DNA of 64,000 nucleotides from Flavihumibacter solisilvae (GTDB lineage: Bacteria; Bacteroidota; Bacteroidia; Chitinophagales; Chitinophagaceae), in assembly GCF_000814475.1 (NCBI RefSeq), contig NZ_JSVC01000005.1, positions 186,001 to 250,000 on the forward strand, in the 5' to 3' direction. Position 1 is the first letter of the stretch. Each line of letters begins with the position of its first letter. The notes beneath the pieces were generated by a model. It worked only from the letters and a program-made list of their open reading frames with translations. It ran no database searches and was not told where the DNA came from. Both the position numbers and the translations under genes were made by a program. This document shows positions 28,913 to 37,879 of the stretch, piece after piece.

Positions 28913-30112
28913 ATGGATTCAGTAAGGTCGCCCGGAGTACTTGAATGGATCTTTACTTTTGTGGCTTTCCTGGTTATCGGAGTTGCGGCCTTATTGTTGT
29001 ACTATATTTCAGTTCCGGTAGATGCAGATGGAATGGGCAGGTATGCATTCACTGTTTTGTCGCGGCCCGGTTTAACCATATTCCCCGCGGTTATTTGTCT
29101 TGTCTTTCTAATTATCGCATTAATCCGGAAATGGTTCCTCGCAACCCTGGGTTATTTGGTCCTGCTTATCCTTGTCCTTTATTTAATGCTATGGCCGTCG
29201 CTGACCTTGAAAAAAGCAGCCAAATCGTGGAACGTACCGGTTTCGATTGGCCAGGCTTTAAGTTACCAGTTCAATACGGCAAATGCTGCAGGCATAATGA
29301 CCATCAAATACGGCATCCCGGCCGACAGTAGTGACTTGCTGATGGATTACTGGCCTTCGATAAAGAAAGACACAGGTTTTAGGCCTGTTATCGTCAAGGT
29401 GCATGGTGGGGGGTGGGTTGCAGGTTCCCGGAAAGAACTGACTGCGTGGAACAGGTGGTTCAATGAACTGGGTTATGATGTATTTGACCTGGACTACCGC
29501 CTTCCACCTCCGGAGCGGTGGCAGGATCAAACGGGCGATATAAAAAGCGCGATTGGATGGCTGGTAAACAACGCCCAGCAATTCCGGATCGATACAGGTC
29601 GGATCATTATGATGGGAAATTCAGCCGGGGCAAGCCTGGCACTGCTTGCTGCCTACAGCTATAACGATTTCAGGCTGCCACCTTCCTGCGATGTGCCGCA
29701 CGCCAGGGTCAGGGCTGTGGTTGATATCTATGGCCCTTCCGATATGGCCATGTTATATGCAACAACAGGCAGTACTTCACTGGCAAATTATGGGTTGCAG
29801 CGTTATATCGGGGGAGCGCCGGTCGATTTCCGGGAACGATATGATATGGTTAGTCCCGTTGCCCATGTAACTCCATCTTCTCCGGCGACACTCATTATCC
29901 ATGGTGAAAAGGACCGGATTGTTCCCGTCACCCAATCATTGATCCTCGCCAATGCATTAAAAAAAGCAGGCGTTCCATACGAGTTTTACAGCCTGCCTTA
30001 TACCGACCATTCATTTGACTTTAACTGGAATTCTATCGCCTCACAAATCGCCCGCGAAGAGATCAGTCAATTTTTGGAGAAGGTTAATAATCAGAAGTCA
30101 ATAGGCAACTAA
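28913..30112 (+). CDS. Membrane-anchored alpha/beta hydrolase (esterase/lipase)
   Basis: A 399-residue protein from ATG 28913; a GTG at 28892 would add seven residues. Three hydrophobic segments fill the first 100 residues, so the enzyme domain is membrane-anchored. The oxyanion motif HGGGWVAGS, the nucleophile Ser in MGNSAGASLAL, the acid in HGEKDRIVP and the His in YTDHSFDF place it in the HSL/BD-FAE-like esterase group. The gene converges with thrC with 15 bases between the stops and no obvious terminator. The substrate is unknown. Confidence 0.87.
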   Translation: MDSVRSPGVLEWIFTFVAFLVIGVAALLLYYISVPVDADGMGRYAFTVLSRPGLTIFPAVICLVFLIIALIRKWFLATLGYLVLLILVLYLMLWPSLTLKKAAKSWNVPVSIGQALSYQFNTANAAGIMTIKYGIPADSSDLLMDYWPSIKKDTGFRPVIVKVHGGGWVAGSRKELTAWNRWFNELGYDVFDLDYRLPPPERWQDQTGDIKSAIGWLVNNAQQFRIDTGRIIMMGNSAGASLALLAAYSYNDFRLPPSCDVPHARVRAVVDIYGPSDMAMLYATTGSTSLANYGLQRYIGGAPVDFRERYDMVSPVAHVTPSSPATLIIHGEKDRIVPVTQSLILANALKKAGVPYEFYSLPYTDHSFDFNWNSIASQIAREEISQFLEKVNNQKSIGN

Positions 30113-30127
30113 GTATTGTTGACCCGT

Positions 30128-31426
30128 TCACCTGTTGACTTCCAGGTATGCTTTCAACTCCTCATAACTGTTTCCAATTCTTTGTGCCACTTTTTCCTTT
30201 TTTAGGGTATCGTTAATGGAAGCCGGAACAGGTATGGACTCATTGATAACAGGCTCTACAACGTCTAGAAATTTTATGGGATGAGCTGTTTCCAGCACTA
30301 TGCCTTGTTCACCGCCATGAGTTTCCAGGTAATGCTGAAGGCCATCATATCCGACAGCACCATGGGGATCCAGGAGGTATTTGTGTTTGTGGTAAACGTC
30401 CAGAAGTATATCCTTCGTTTGCTGATCACCGGTAGTGTGACTCGAGACCATTTTTTTTAAAGCCTCCGCATCATTGTTGAAAATCTTCATGATACGGATG
30501 AAGTTGCTGGGGTTCCCAACGTCCATGGCATTGGATATGGTAGGCAAAGCCTTCCGGGGCTCATATTTCCCCGTTTGCAGGAACCTCGGCACTACATCAT
30601 TGGCATTGCAGGCTGCAATGAAATGCTGAACCGGTAGCCCTGCTTTCCATGCCATGAGGCCTGCACAGATGTTGCCGAAATTGCCACTTGGGACACTGAA
30701 GACCGGTGGTTGTTTCCCCTTCCATTGTTGTAAGGCAAAAAAGTAATAAAACTGTTGCGGAAGCCACCTCGCTACATTTATGGAGTTGGCGGATGTCAGG
30801 AATATTTTTTGTGCCAGGTCCCGGTCGCGGAATGCTTCTTTCACCATCTGTTGACAATCATCAAAATTGCCACTTACTTCCAGCGCATGAATGTTGTCGC
30901 CGAAAGTGGTGAGTTGTTTTTCCTGTACCGAACTGACTTTGCCCGAAGGGTAAAGGATCACTACATCCACTCCTTCAACATTATGAAAGCCACTTGCCAC
31001 TGCGCCTCCCGTATCCCCGGAAGTTGCGACAAGCACGGAAACACGGCGATTGGTTTCGCCCGAAAAATAACCCAGGCACCGGCTCATGAACCTGGCACCA
31101 ATATCCTTGAATGCCAGGGTTGGTCCGTGAAACAGTTCAAGTGAAAACGTGTTTTCATTTATTTGAACCAGGGGTATTTCAAAGTTGATAGTCTGAGTTA
31201 CAATATCCAGCAGAACGTTTTCAGGTATCGTCGTTCCTACAAACGGACGAATGATCCTGAATGCAATTTCTTCGCGGGTAAATTGTTGCAGATTGTTTGT
31301 GAATTGTTTGTCGGCCACCGGGATTGTTTCGGGAAAGTATAATCCGCCATCCGGAGCCTGTCCTAATATTGTCGCTTCCCTGAAGTCAACCCTGGGCGAC
31401 TGTCCGTTTAAACTGTAGTACTGCAT
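30128..31426 (-). CDS. thrC: Threonine synthase
   Basis: A 432-residue PLP enzyme of the fold-type II class, converting O-phosphohomoserine to threonine. The PLP lysine is in LAFKDIGARFM, and the phosphate loop is represented by VATSGDTGGAVASGF. It is the last gene of thrA-thrB-thrC, 40 bases after thrB. Together with the leader upstream of thrA it should respond to threonine and isoleucine supply. Confidence 0.95.
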   Translation of the reverse strand: MQYYSLNGQSPRVDFREATILGQAPDGGLYFPETIPVADKQFTNNLQQFTREEIAFRIIRPFVGTTIPENVLLDIVTQTINFEIPLVQINENTFSLELFHGPTLAFKDIGARFMSRCLGYFSGETNRRVSVLVATSGDTGGAVASGFHNVEGVDVVILYPSGKVSSVQEKQLTTFGDNIHALEVSGNFDDCQQMVKEAFRDRDLAQKIFLTSANSINVARWLPQQFYYFFALQQWKGKQPPVFSVPSGNFGNICAGLMAWKAGLPVQHFIAACNANDVVPRFLQTGKYEPRKALPTISNAMDVGNPSNFIRIMKIFNNDAEALKKMVSSHTTGDQQTKDILLDVYHKHKYLLDPHGAVGYDGLQHYLETHGGEQGIVLETAHPIKFLDVVEPVINESIPVPASINDTLKKEKVAQRIGNSYEELKAYLEVNR

Positions 31427-31466
31427 ATACTATATGTCGAAGGGAATCCCCTCACTTTTTGAATTT

Positions 31467-32426
31467 TTAATATTCACTTTTGACTTTGACCCCGGTCGTA
31501 TTCAGGGTAGTAACATAAGTTTTGTAGTCAATTCCAATCGACTGGAAGACTTCCTTCATGATCACTTCGATAGCTATGGCAGTTTCGGATTCCCGGCTTA
31601 GCATGAAGATGGAAGGCCCTGAGCCGCTGATACCCCCACCAAGTGCGCCGGCTTCCTTACTCCGGCTTTTGACTTCGTCAAAGCCGGGGATCAGCATACT
31701 TCTGACCGGCTCGATAATCACGTCTTCGAGTGAGCGGCCGATCAGGTCGTAATCCTTCTGGAGGAAGCCCGATACGAGGCCTGCGATGTTTCCCCACTGG
31801 CGGATCGCATCCTTAAGCAACACTTCTTTCCTGAGGATTTGCCGCGCATCAGAAGTCCGCACTTCGATCTGGGGATGTACTACCGTTACAAACAAGGGCG
31901 GGGCGGACAGCTGAACAATATCAAGGGGGAAGATCGAGCGGATCAACGTGACACCGCCCATGATGCATGGAGTTATATTGTCTGCATGCTTCACACCACT
32001 GGCCACCTTTTCGCCTGCCATTGCAAAACGGACAAGATCTTTGCTGGAAAACCTGTTGCCCAGCAAGTGGTTTGCAGCTACTACGGCGCCTGCAGAACTC
32101 GCAGCGCTTGAACCAAGCCCGCTTCCTGGTTTAATGTGTTTGGTGATACTGATATCAAAACCGACAGGTTCCTGTACTTCCTTCATCAGGTCGAGCAGGG
32201 CGGCACCTGCAACATTCTGGGCGGGATCAGATGGAAGCGCATATCCGTCAGTGTGGGAAATGCGGATACCAGGTACATCGCTCAGGGTCATTTCAATTTC
32301 GTCCTGCGGATCATTGAGAGCCATTCCCAGGATATCAAATCCGCAAACCAGGTTGGCAACAGTAGCCGGACAGCTGGCTGTTACTTTTTTACCGTAATCA
32401 ATTCCTTGCTTTATCTCTGTTGTCAT
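31467..32426 (-). CDS. thrB: Homoserine kinase
   Basis: A 319-residue GHMP kinase. The ATP-binding motif is PGSGLGSSAASSAGAV near residue 97, the N-terminal substrate segment reads CPATVANLVCGFD, and the C-terminal motif is ALGGGISGSGPSIF. It phosphorylates homoserine in the cytoplasm to give the ThrC substrate. It starts 18 bases after the thrA stop. Confidence 0.95.
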   Translation of the reverse strand: MTTEIKQGIDYGKKVTASCPATVANLVCGFDILGMALNDPQDEIEMTLSDVPGIRISHTDGYALPSDPAQNVAGAALLDLMKEVQEPVGFDISITKHIKPGSGLGSSAASSAGAVVAANHLLGNRFSSKDLVRFAMAGEKVASGVKHADNITPCIMGGVTLIRSIFPLDIVQLSAPPLFVTVVHPQIEVRTSDARQILRKEVLLKDAIRQWGNIAGLVSGFLQKDYDLIGRSLEDVIIEPVRSMLIPGFDEVKSRSKEAGALGGGISGSGPSIFMLSRESETAIAIEVIMKEVFQSIGIDYKTYVTTLNTTGVKVKSEY

Positions 32427-32444
32427 AGTGACTTAATATTCTTT

Positions 32445-34889
32445 TTAATTGAGCGTTGCTCTTAGTATATCTGCGAATACGCCTGAGGCCGTAACATCGG
32501 CTCCTGCCCCTGCGCCCTTGATCACGAGCGGTTGCAATGGGTAACGATCTGTCTTGAACAGGACAATGTTATCCTTGCCATACAGGTGATACAGGTCATG
32601 GCCGGGTGCGATCTGCTGTAGTCCTACAGATGCTTTTCCTTCATTGTATGTAGCAACGAATTTCAATTTGCACCCGTTGGCAGCAGCGGCATCAAAGATG
32701 GATCTGAAATGTGCTTCCTGTTTCAGCATTTCGTTATAGAAATCATCAACTGAACCATTCATGCAGGAAGCAGGCAGGAAGCTGTTGTTGCTGATGCTTT
32801 CCATTTCCAGGTGCTCACCTGTTTCGCGGGCAAGGATCATGATTTTGCGCATTACATCCACACCGCTCAGGTCAAGGCGCGGGTCGGGCTCAGTGTATCC
32901 TTCATCCTGTGCCTGGCGAACCACTTCTGCAAACGGACGTGATCCGTCATAATTATTGAAAACAAAATTCAGAGTGCCACTCAGTACAGCTTCGATGCTA
33001 TGGATGCGATCACCGCTTTTCAGCAAATCGTTTAACGTGCCGATAACTGGCAAACCTGCACCCACATTTGTTTCAAAGAGGAATGAAGTATTGAACTCGT
33101 GCGACTTGTTTTTCAACTCGCGATAATAGCTGTATGGCGAAGAGCAGGCGATTTTGTTACAGGCTACCACAGCTATACTTTTCTCGAGCAGCTTTGGATA
33201 CGCGCGAGCCACTTCTTCGCTTGCAGTGACATCAACAAATACAGTGTTGCGCAGGTTTCGCTGGATAATATCATCAGTAAACGAAGTTATATTGCCTTCC
33301 ACGCCATGGTCCATTGCAGCCTTCCAGCTAAGCAGGTCAATGCCCTCTTCGTTGATGAGGTAACGTTTGCTGTTGGCCAGGCCAACAACCCTGAGTTGAA
33401 GCCTCATATGCTGCAGAAGAAATTGTTGCTGCTGCGCAAGCTGCTGCAGCAATCTTCCACCAACATTGCCCACGCCAGTTATAAAAAGGTTGATTTGTTT
33501 GTATGTCTTCTCAAAGAACTCTTCGTGTAGCAGGTTAATGGCTTTGCGCACATCGCGGGTTGCGATCACTGCGGAGATATTCCGCTCAGAAGAGCCCTGC
33601 GCAATGGCACGTACGTTTACTCCATTACGACCAAGTGATCCGAACATCTTGCCACTGATCCCGGGGTGACTTTTCATCTGCTCGCCGACAAGTGCAACTA
33701 TAGAAAGATCTTTTTCCACGATCAGCGGTTCTACTTTCCTCAGGCTTATCTCAGGTGCAAAAGCAGCGTCTACCGCCATCTTTGCCTTGTCAGCTGCAGT
33801 TGCGTCCACGCCAACACAGATGGAATGTTCTGATGATCCCTGGGTGATAAGGATCACATTGATCTGGTGTGCGGCAAGTGCTTCGAAAAGGCGTCTTGAA
33901 AATCCTGGTACTCCCACCATTCCACTACCTTCAAGACTCAGCAGGGCGAGGTTACTTATGCTGGAAATCCCCCTCACGGGGTTCCCGTTGCGATAGCTTT
34001 CATTCTGGATAACGGTACCGGCATCTCCAGGTGCAAACGTGTTTTTGATCCAGACCGGGATATGCAGGTTCATCACGGGTTGAATGGTCGGCGGATAGAT
34101 CACTTTCGCGCCGAAATGAGAAAGCTCCATAGCTTCCTGGTAGGAGATTGCAGGTATTACCCTGGCATTAAGCACCCAGCGTGGATCAGCCGTCATCATG
34201 CCACTGACATCAGTCCAGATCTCGAGACTGGACGCTTTCACCGCAGCTGCGGCAATTGCTGCAGTATAATCAGACCCGCCCCGGCCGAGCGTAGTCGTAA
34301 TCCCTTCCGTATCGGATGCAATAAAGCCAGGCATGACAACCAGCGGTGTTGACAGCGACTGCAGCTCAAGGCTGAACTGCTCGTTGGTGAGGGCAAAGTC
34401 TACAGTTGCATTACCGAATTCACCATTGGTACGAATCAGTTTTCGACTATCCCACCACGTTGCCGGAACGCTTTTGGCCTGGAATGCAGCCGTTATGACG
34501 AGGGACGAGATAAGTTCCCCATAGCTCACTAGCTTGTCCTTTGTCCTGGCAGTAGTTTCCCCAAGCAGGAAAATTCCATTACACAGGTCTTCCACTTCAT
34601 TACAGAGCTTTTTAACCGCACTAAGCATGCTGCTTTGCTGCTGAACCGGGATGAGTTGCCTCACTGCATCAAGATGACGGGTGGTTATATGCCCGACATG
34701 TTCTTTATATAACTCATTACCTCCTGCTGCCAGGGAGCCGCATTGTAACAGCGCATCGGTTGTGCCCCCAAAAGCGGAAACAACAATTATAACCGGTTCT
34801 TTACTAATCTTTTCCGATACTATATCTATTACTCTGAGTATGGCTTCCGCAGTGCCTACGGAAGTACCGCCGAATTTTAAAACCTGCAT
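32445..34889 (-). CDS. thrA: Bifunctional aspartokinase / homoserine dehydrogenase
   Basis: An 814-residue fusion starting at ATG 34889 (MQVLKFGGTSVG, the aspartokinase first strand). Residues about 1-290 form the kinase, about 300-460 hold two ACT-like regulatory domains, and about 470-814 are the dehydrogenase with the NAD(P) motif ITGVGNVGGRLL. It carries out the first and third steps of the aspartate pathway. The longer frame to 34988 runs through the attenuator hairpin and is rejected as coding. Feedback control by threonine is known for the family. Confidence 0.95.
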   Translation of the reverse strand: MQVLKFGGTSVGTAEAILRVIDIVSEKISKEPVIIVVSAFGGTTDALLQCGSLAAGGNELYKEHVGHITTRHLDAVRQLIPVQQQSSMLSAVKKLCNEVEDLCNGIFLLGETTARTKDKLVSYGELISSLVITAAFQAKSVPATWWDSRKLIRTNGEFGNATVDFALTNEQFSLELQSLSTPLVVMPGFIASDTEGITTTLGRGGSDYTAAIAAAAVKASSLEIWTDVSGMMTADPRWVLNARVIPAISYQEAMELSHFGAKVIYPPTIQPVMNLHIPVWIKNTFAPGDAGTVIQNESYRNGNPVRGISSISNLALLSLEGSGMVGVPGFSRRLFEALAAHQINVILITQGSSEHSICVGVDATAADKAKMAVDAAFAPEISLRKVEPLIVEKDLSIVALVGEQMKSHPGISGKMFGSLGRNGVNVRAIAQGSSERNISAVIATRDVRKAINLLHEEFFEKTYKQINLFITGVGNVGGRLLQQLAQQQQFLLQHMRLQLRVVGLANSKRYLINEEGIDLLSWKAAMDHGVEGNITSFTDDIIQRNLRNTVFVDVTASEEVARAYPKLLEKSIAVVACNKIACSSPYSYYRELKNKSHEFNTSFLFETNVGAGLPVIGTLNDLLKSGDRIHSIEAVLSGTLNFVFNNYDGSRPFAEVVRQAQDEGYTEPDPRLDLSGVDVMRKIMILARETGEHLEMESISNNSFLPASCMNGSVDDFYNEMLKQEAHFRSIFDAAAANGCKLKFVATYNEGKASVGLQQIAPGHDLYHLYGKDNIVLFKTDRYPLQPLVIKGAGAGADVTASGVFADILRATLN

Positions 34890-34978
34890 ATTTATGAAGG
34901 GGGGAAATGTTATGATTGTAGATGAATAAGAAAGAAGTTCCTTAATGAAAACAGCCGGGGGCCCAAACGGTAATATGG

Positions 34979-35003
34979 AAAAATACAACCCTTAACGGGT
35001 TGT
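34979..35003 (-). terminator. Attenuator terminator of thrABC
   Basis: On the minus strand ACAACCC (35003-34997) pairs perfectly with GGGTTGT (34991-34985) across the loop GTTAA, followed by A and five T's (34984-34979). The leader peptide stop TAA (34994-34992) lies in the loop. A ribosome stalled on the Thr/Ile codons just upstream would cover the 5' arm and prevent the hairpin. An upstream competing stem is GGTTG / CAACC in GGTTGCCGCAACAACC. Confidence 0.7.
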
Positions 35004-35117
35004 GATAATGGTAATAGTGGTAGTTGAGGTTGTTGCGGCAACCCCAATGGAAGTCTTGTATGTAATGAATTGTACCACTGAAATTTTGGAGGAATGAAAA
35101 TACAAAGCACCCAACAT
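34992..35117 (-). CDS. thrL: thr operon leader peptide (attenuator)
   Basis: A frame of 41 codons from ATG 35117, or 28 codons from GTG 35078. It ends in TTSTTTITIITTR: of these 13 codons eight are Thr and three Ile. This closely resembles the enterobacterial thr leader, which also ends in alternating Thr and Ile codons. The start is uncertain because no clear promoter or ribosome site distinguishes the options. It ends about 100 bases before thrA and overlaps the terminator hairpin. High threonine and isoleucine should allow termination; shortage should allow read-through into thrABC. Homology to thrL is not implied; the symbol marks function. Confidence 0.72.
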   Translation of the reverse strand: MLGALYFHSSKISVVQFITYKTSIGVAATTSTTTITIITTR

Positions 35118-35215
35118 ATAACAATCGTTAGTTTTTAGATTTTTTTCATGTTTTGCTGATTTCTTATATTCATAGCCCGATTGCTGCCATAACTGTTTCA
35201 AAAAATCAACGTATC

Positions 35216-37813
35216 ATGCCAAGTATGGACCCGGCAGCCCTGCAACAATTCAAGAGTGAGGTCGCCCTGAAATTTCAATTGTATAACAGCCTGTTCACAT
35301 CCCTGCCGTTTCATCGTATTGAAAAGACCGGAATACTGCTATCCATGCTGTTGAATGTTTGTGAAGAAGGTTATAAAAAGAAGAAGAGCCCTGTACAGAT
35401 CATGGATGAGTTCTTTTCCATGCACACCACTTACAGGAATGAGCAGGAGCAGACCGATCTTTTGTTTCGCTTTGTTCAATATGTGGAAAGACAGGTTGTG
35501 CTGTTCGATGCCCTTGAAGATGCGGCATTCAGTAAGGTCAATGATCTTTCAGGACCAGGTTCCCTTAAGCAACTGAAGGGCATACTCGAAAGGACAGATG
35601 CGATAGCAGATGGTCACGACCATACAAAACATGCCGACCAGTTCAGTGTTAAGTTGGTGCTTACCGCTCACCCGACACAGTTTTATCCCGGTTCAGTATT
35701 GGGAATCATCAACGATCTTTCTAAAGCGTTGCAGGAGAACAACACGACCCTCGTAAATACATACCTGCAGCAATTAGGGAAAACACCATTTTTCAAGAAA
35801 CAAAAGCCTACACCATTCGATGAGGCAATGAGCCTTATCTGGTACCTTGACAATGTCTTTTATCCGGCTGTAGGCAGGATCCTGACATATGCAGCTAACG
35901 AACTGCAGCCTTGGATCAATGCGGATCAGCCGATGCTGCAGCTGGGGTTCTGGCCTGGCGGAGACCGTGATGGTAACCCGTTTGTTACCGTTGACACAAC
36001 CTTGCAGGTAGCCGCTACGCTGCGGAGCAGCATAGTGAAGTCATATTATATGGATGTAAGAAGACTGAAACGAAGGCTTACATTCAAGGAAACAGATCAG
36101 CTGATAGCGCAACTGGAAAAGCAATTATATAATGAGGTGTTTTCGGAAGGAGCCCAGCTCGAATTAACGGCGGATGGCATGATTCAGCAACTCAAGCAGA
36201 TTCGCGACACCCTGGTGTACCAGCATAATGGTCTCTTTGCCAACCTGGTCGACAACCTCATCCAGAAGATGCATGCATTCGGACTTTATTATGCATCGCT
36301 TGATGTAAGGCAGGACAGCAGCGTGCATGTATCATTGTTCAGGTCGTTGCAACAGTATTTTAAATTGTTTCCTGCAGATTATGACCAGCTTGAAGAGGGC
36401 CAGCGGCTTGAACTTCTCTCCCGACTTTCACCGCTTCCTGCTGAAGCGAAATTGCAGGAGCCTTTACATGAAGATGCACTGAACAGCGTGAAAGCTATTG
36501 CAACCATTCAACAACAGAATGGTGAGAGGGGTTGCCACCGCTATATCATCAGCCAGTGTAACTCCGCTTCCAGTGTGATGGAAGTTTATGGACTCTTCCT
36601 CCTCGGAGGATGGAAGCCTGAGTCGATGTCCATTGATATTGTTCCTTTGTTCGAAACAATTGATGACCTGAAAAGCGCGGGTGAGATCATGGAAAAATTA
36701 TACCGGCTTCCTGTATATCGCGAACACCTTCAACGCAGGAAAAACCGGCAGACGATCATGCTTGGTTTTTCTGACGGAACCAAGGATGGTGGTTATCTCA
36801 TGGCAAACTATTCGATCCTGAAAGCCAAACAATCACTCACCAGCCTGTCTGAGAAATATGGTATCGATGTGCTGTTTTTTGATGGTCGTGGCGGTCCCCC
36901 GGCAAGAGGGGGTGGAAAGACGCAAAAGTTTTATGCCTCTATGGGAAATGATGTTTCCGGCAAGGAGATTCAATTGACAATCCAGGGCCAGACCATCAGT
37001 TCCAACTTTGGTACGATCGATGCCGCGCAATTCAATATGGAGCAATTGCTGAATGCGGGCCTCAGCAGTTACCTGCGCGAAAAAGATGAACCTACCATGG
37101 AGCCCGAAGAACAGGAATTGCTGTCCAGGCTTGCAGCTGATGGATTTAAGTCTTATGTGTCTTTGAAAGAACATCCGGAATTTGTCAACTACCTGGCAAA
37201 TGCCAGTCCCCTGCGTTTTTATGCCGAGACAAATATCGGTTCGCGTCCTGCAAAAAGAGGCTCAGCAACAAGACTGAGTCTGAAAGATCTTCGCGCCATC
37301 CCATTTGTGGGTGCATGGAGCCAGTTGAAACAAAATGTAACGGGTTATTATGGGGTGGGCACTGCATTGCAGCTTGCGGAGCAACGTGGACAATGGAAGC
37401 AGGTGAAGGACCTGTATCAGCATTCGTTGTTTTTCCGGACGCTTATCGATAATTGTGAAATGGCCATGCTCAAATGTCATTTCCCGCTCACCAGCCACCT
37501 GGCAGATCATCCTGCGTTTGGAGAGATCTGGCACATGATCTACAGCGAATATGAACTGACCCGTAAATACCTGTTTCAACTTTCCGGCAAAACTGAATTG
37601 ATGGCAGATTACCCGGTGGAGCAACTGTCTGTTCAGATGCGTGAGCGCATTGTTCTGCCACTTACAACCATACAACAATATGCTATTTCAAAAGTGCGCG
37701 AAATGGAAGGTGCGAACGGACAGGGACCTGCTGCAGCGATTCGTGCCACCTACGAGAAGCTGGTAATGCGTTCATCATTTGGGATCATCAACGCAGGAAG
37801 AAACTCTGCATAA
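35216..37813 (+). CDS. ppc: Phosphoenolpyruvate carboxylase
   Basis: An 865-residue enzyme making oxaloacetate from PEP and bicarbonate, the anaplerotic source of aspartate. H152 in VLTAHPTQ and the motif FWPGGDRDGNPFVT are present. The usual FHGRGGSVGRGGGP motif reads FFDGRGGPPARGGG, with Asp at 556 replacing the His, and HPTE reads HPTQ. These changes may be lineage features. I prefer ATG 35216 (MPSMDPAAL); ATG 35225 is possible, while the TTG at 35153 gives an unlikely extension. It diverges from the thr operon, and the pair links oxaloacetate supply to threonine synthesis. Confidence 0.93.
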   Translation: MPSMDPAALQQFKSEVALKFQLYNSLFTSLPFHRIEKTGILLSMLLNVCEEGYKKKKSPVQIMDEFFSMHTTYRNEQEQTDLLFRFVQYVERQVVLFDALEDAAFSKVNDLSGPGSLKQLKGILERTDAIADGHDHTKHADQFSVKLVLTAHPTQFYPGSVLGIINDLSKALQENNTTLVNTYLQQLGKTPFFKKQKPTPFDEAMSLIWYLDNVFYPAVGRILTYAANELQPWINADQPMLQLGFWPGGDRDGNPFVTVDTTLQVAATLRSSIVKSYYMDVRRLKRRLTFKETDQLIAQLEKQLYNEVFSEGAQLELTADGMIQQLKQIRDTLVYQHNGLFANLVDNLIQKMHAFGLYYASLDVRQDSSVHVSLFRSLQQYFKLFPADYDQLEEGQRLELLSRLSPLPAEAKLQEPLHEDALNSVKAIATIQQQNGERGCHRYIISQCNSASSVMEVYGLFLLGGWKPESMSIDIVPLFETIDDLKSAGEIMEKLYRLPVYREHLQRRKNRQTIMLGFSDGTKDGGYLMANYSILKAKQSLTSLSEKYGIDVLFFDGRGGPPARGGGKTQKFYASMGNDVSGKEIQLTIQGQTISSNFGTIDAAQFNMEQLLNAGLSSYLREKDEPTMEPEEQELLSRLAADGFKSYVSLKEHPEFVNYLANASPLRFYAETNIGSRPAKRGSATRLSLKDLRAIPFVGAWSQLKQNVTGYYGVGTALQLAEQRGQWKQVKDLYQHSLFFRTLIDNCEMAMLKCHFPLTSHLADHPAFGEIWHMIYSEYELTRKYLFQLSGKTELMADYPVEQLSVQMRERIVLPLTTIQQYAISKVREMEGANGQGPAAAIRATYEKLVMRSSFGIINAGRNSA

Positions 37814-37821
37814 AAAAATAG

Positions 37822-37847
37822 AGGCCACCTGTAGAAACAGGTGGCCT
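37822..37847. terminator. Bidirectional terminator between ppc and the porin gene
   Basis: AGGCCACCTGT (37822-37832) pairs with ACAGGTGGCCT (37837-37847) across a four-base loop. Seven A's just to the left (37813-37819) give a U tract for minus-strand transcription, so the site mainly serves the convergent porin gene, with a weaker plus-strand tail for ppc. Confidence 0.85.
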
Positions 37848-37879
37848 TCAACGATTGCTTGCCATATGTGAAACAGATA

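Noticed and set aside
34937-34965. GC-rich stretch GGGCCCCCGG before thrA as a second terminator
   Set aside because: Any hairpin it forms has only three or four pairs, and the T run is short; the hairpin at 34985-35003 is the better candidate.
34890-34988. N-terminal extension of ThrA up to 34988
   Set aside because: It would translate through the region just after the attenuator hairpin; the conserved aspartokinase N-terminus begins at 34889.
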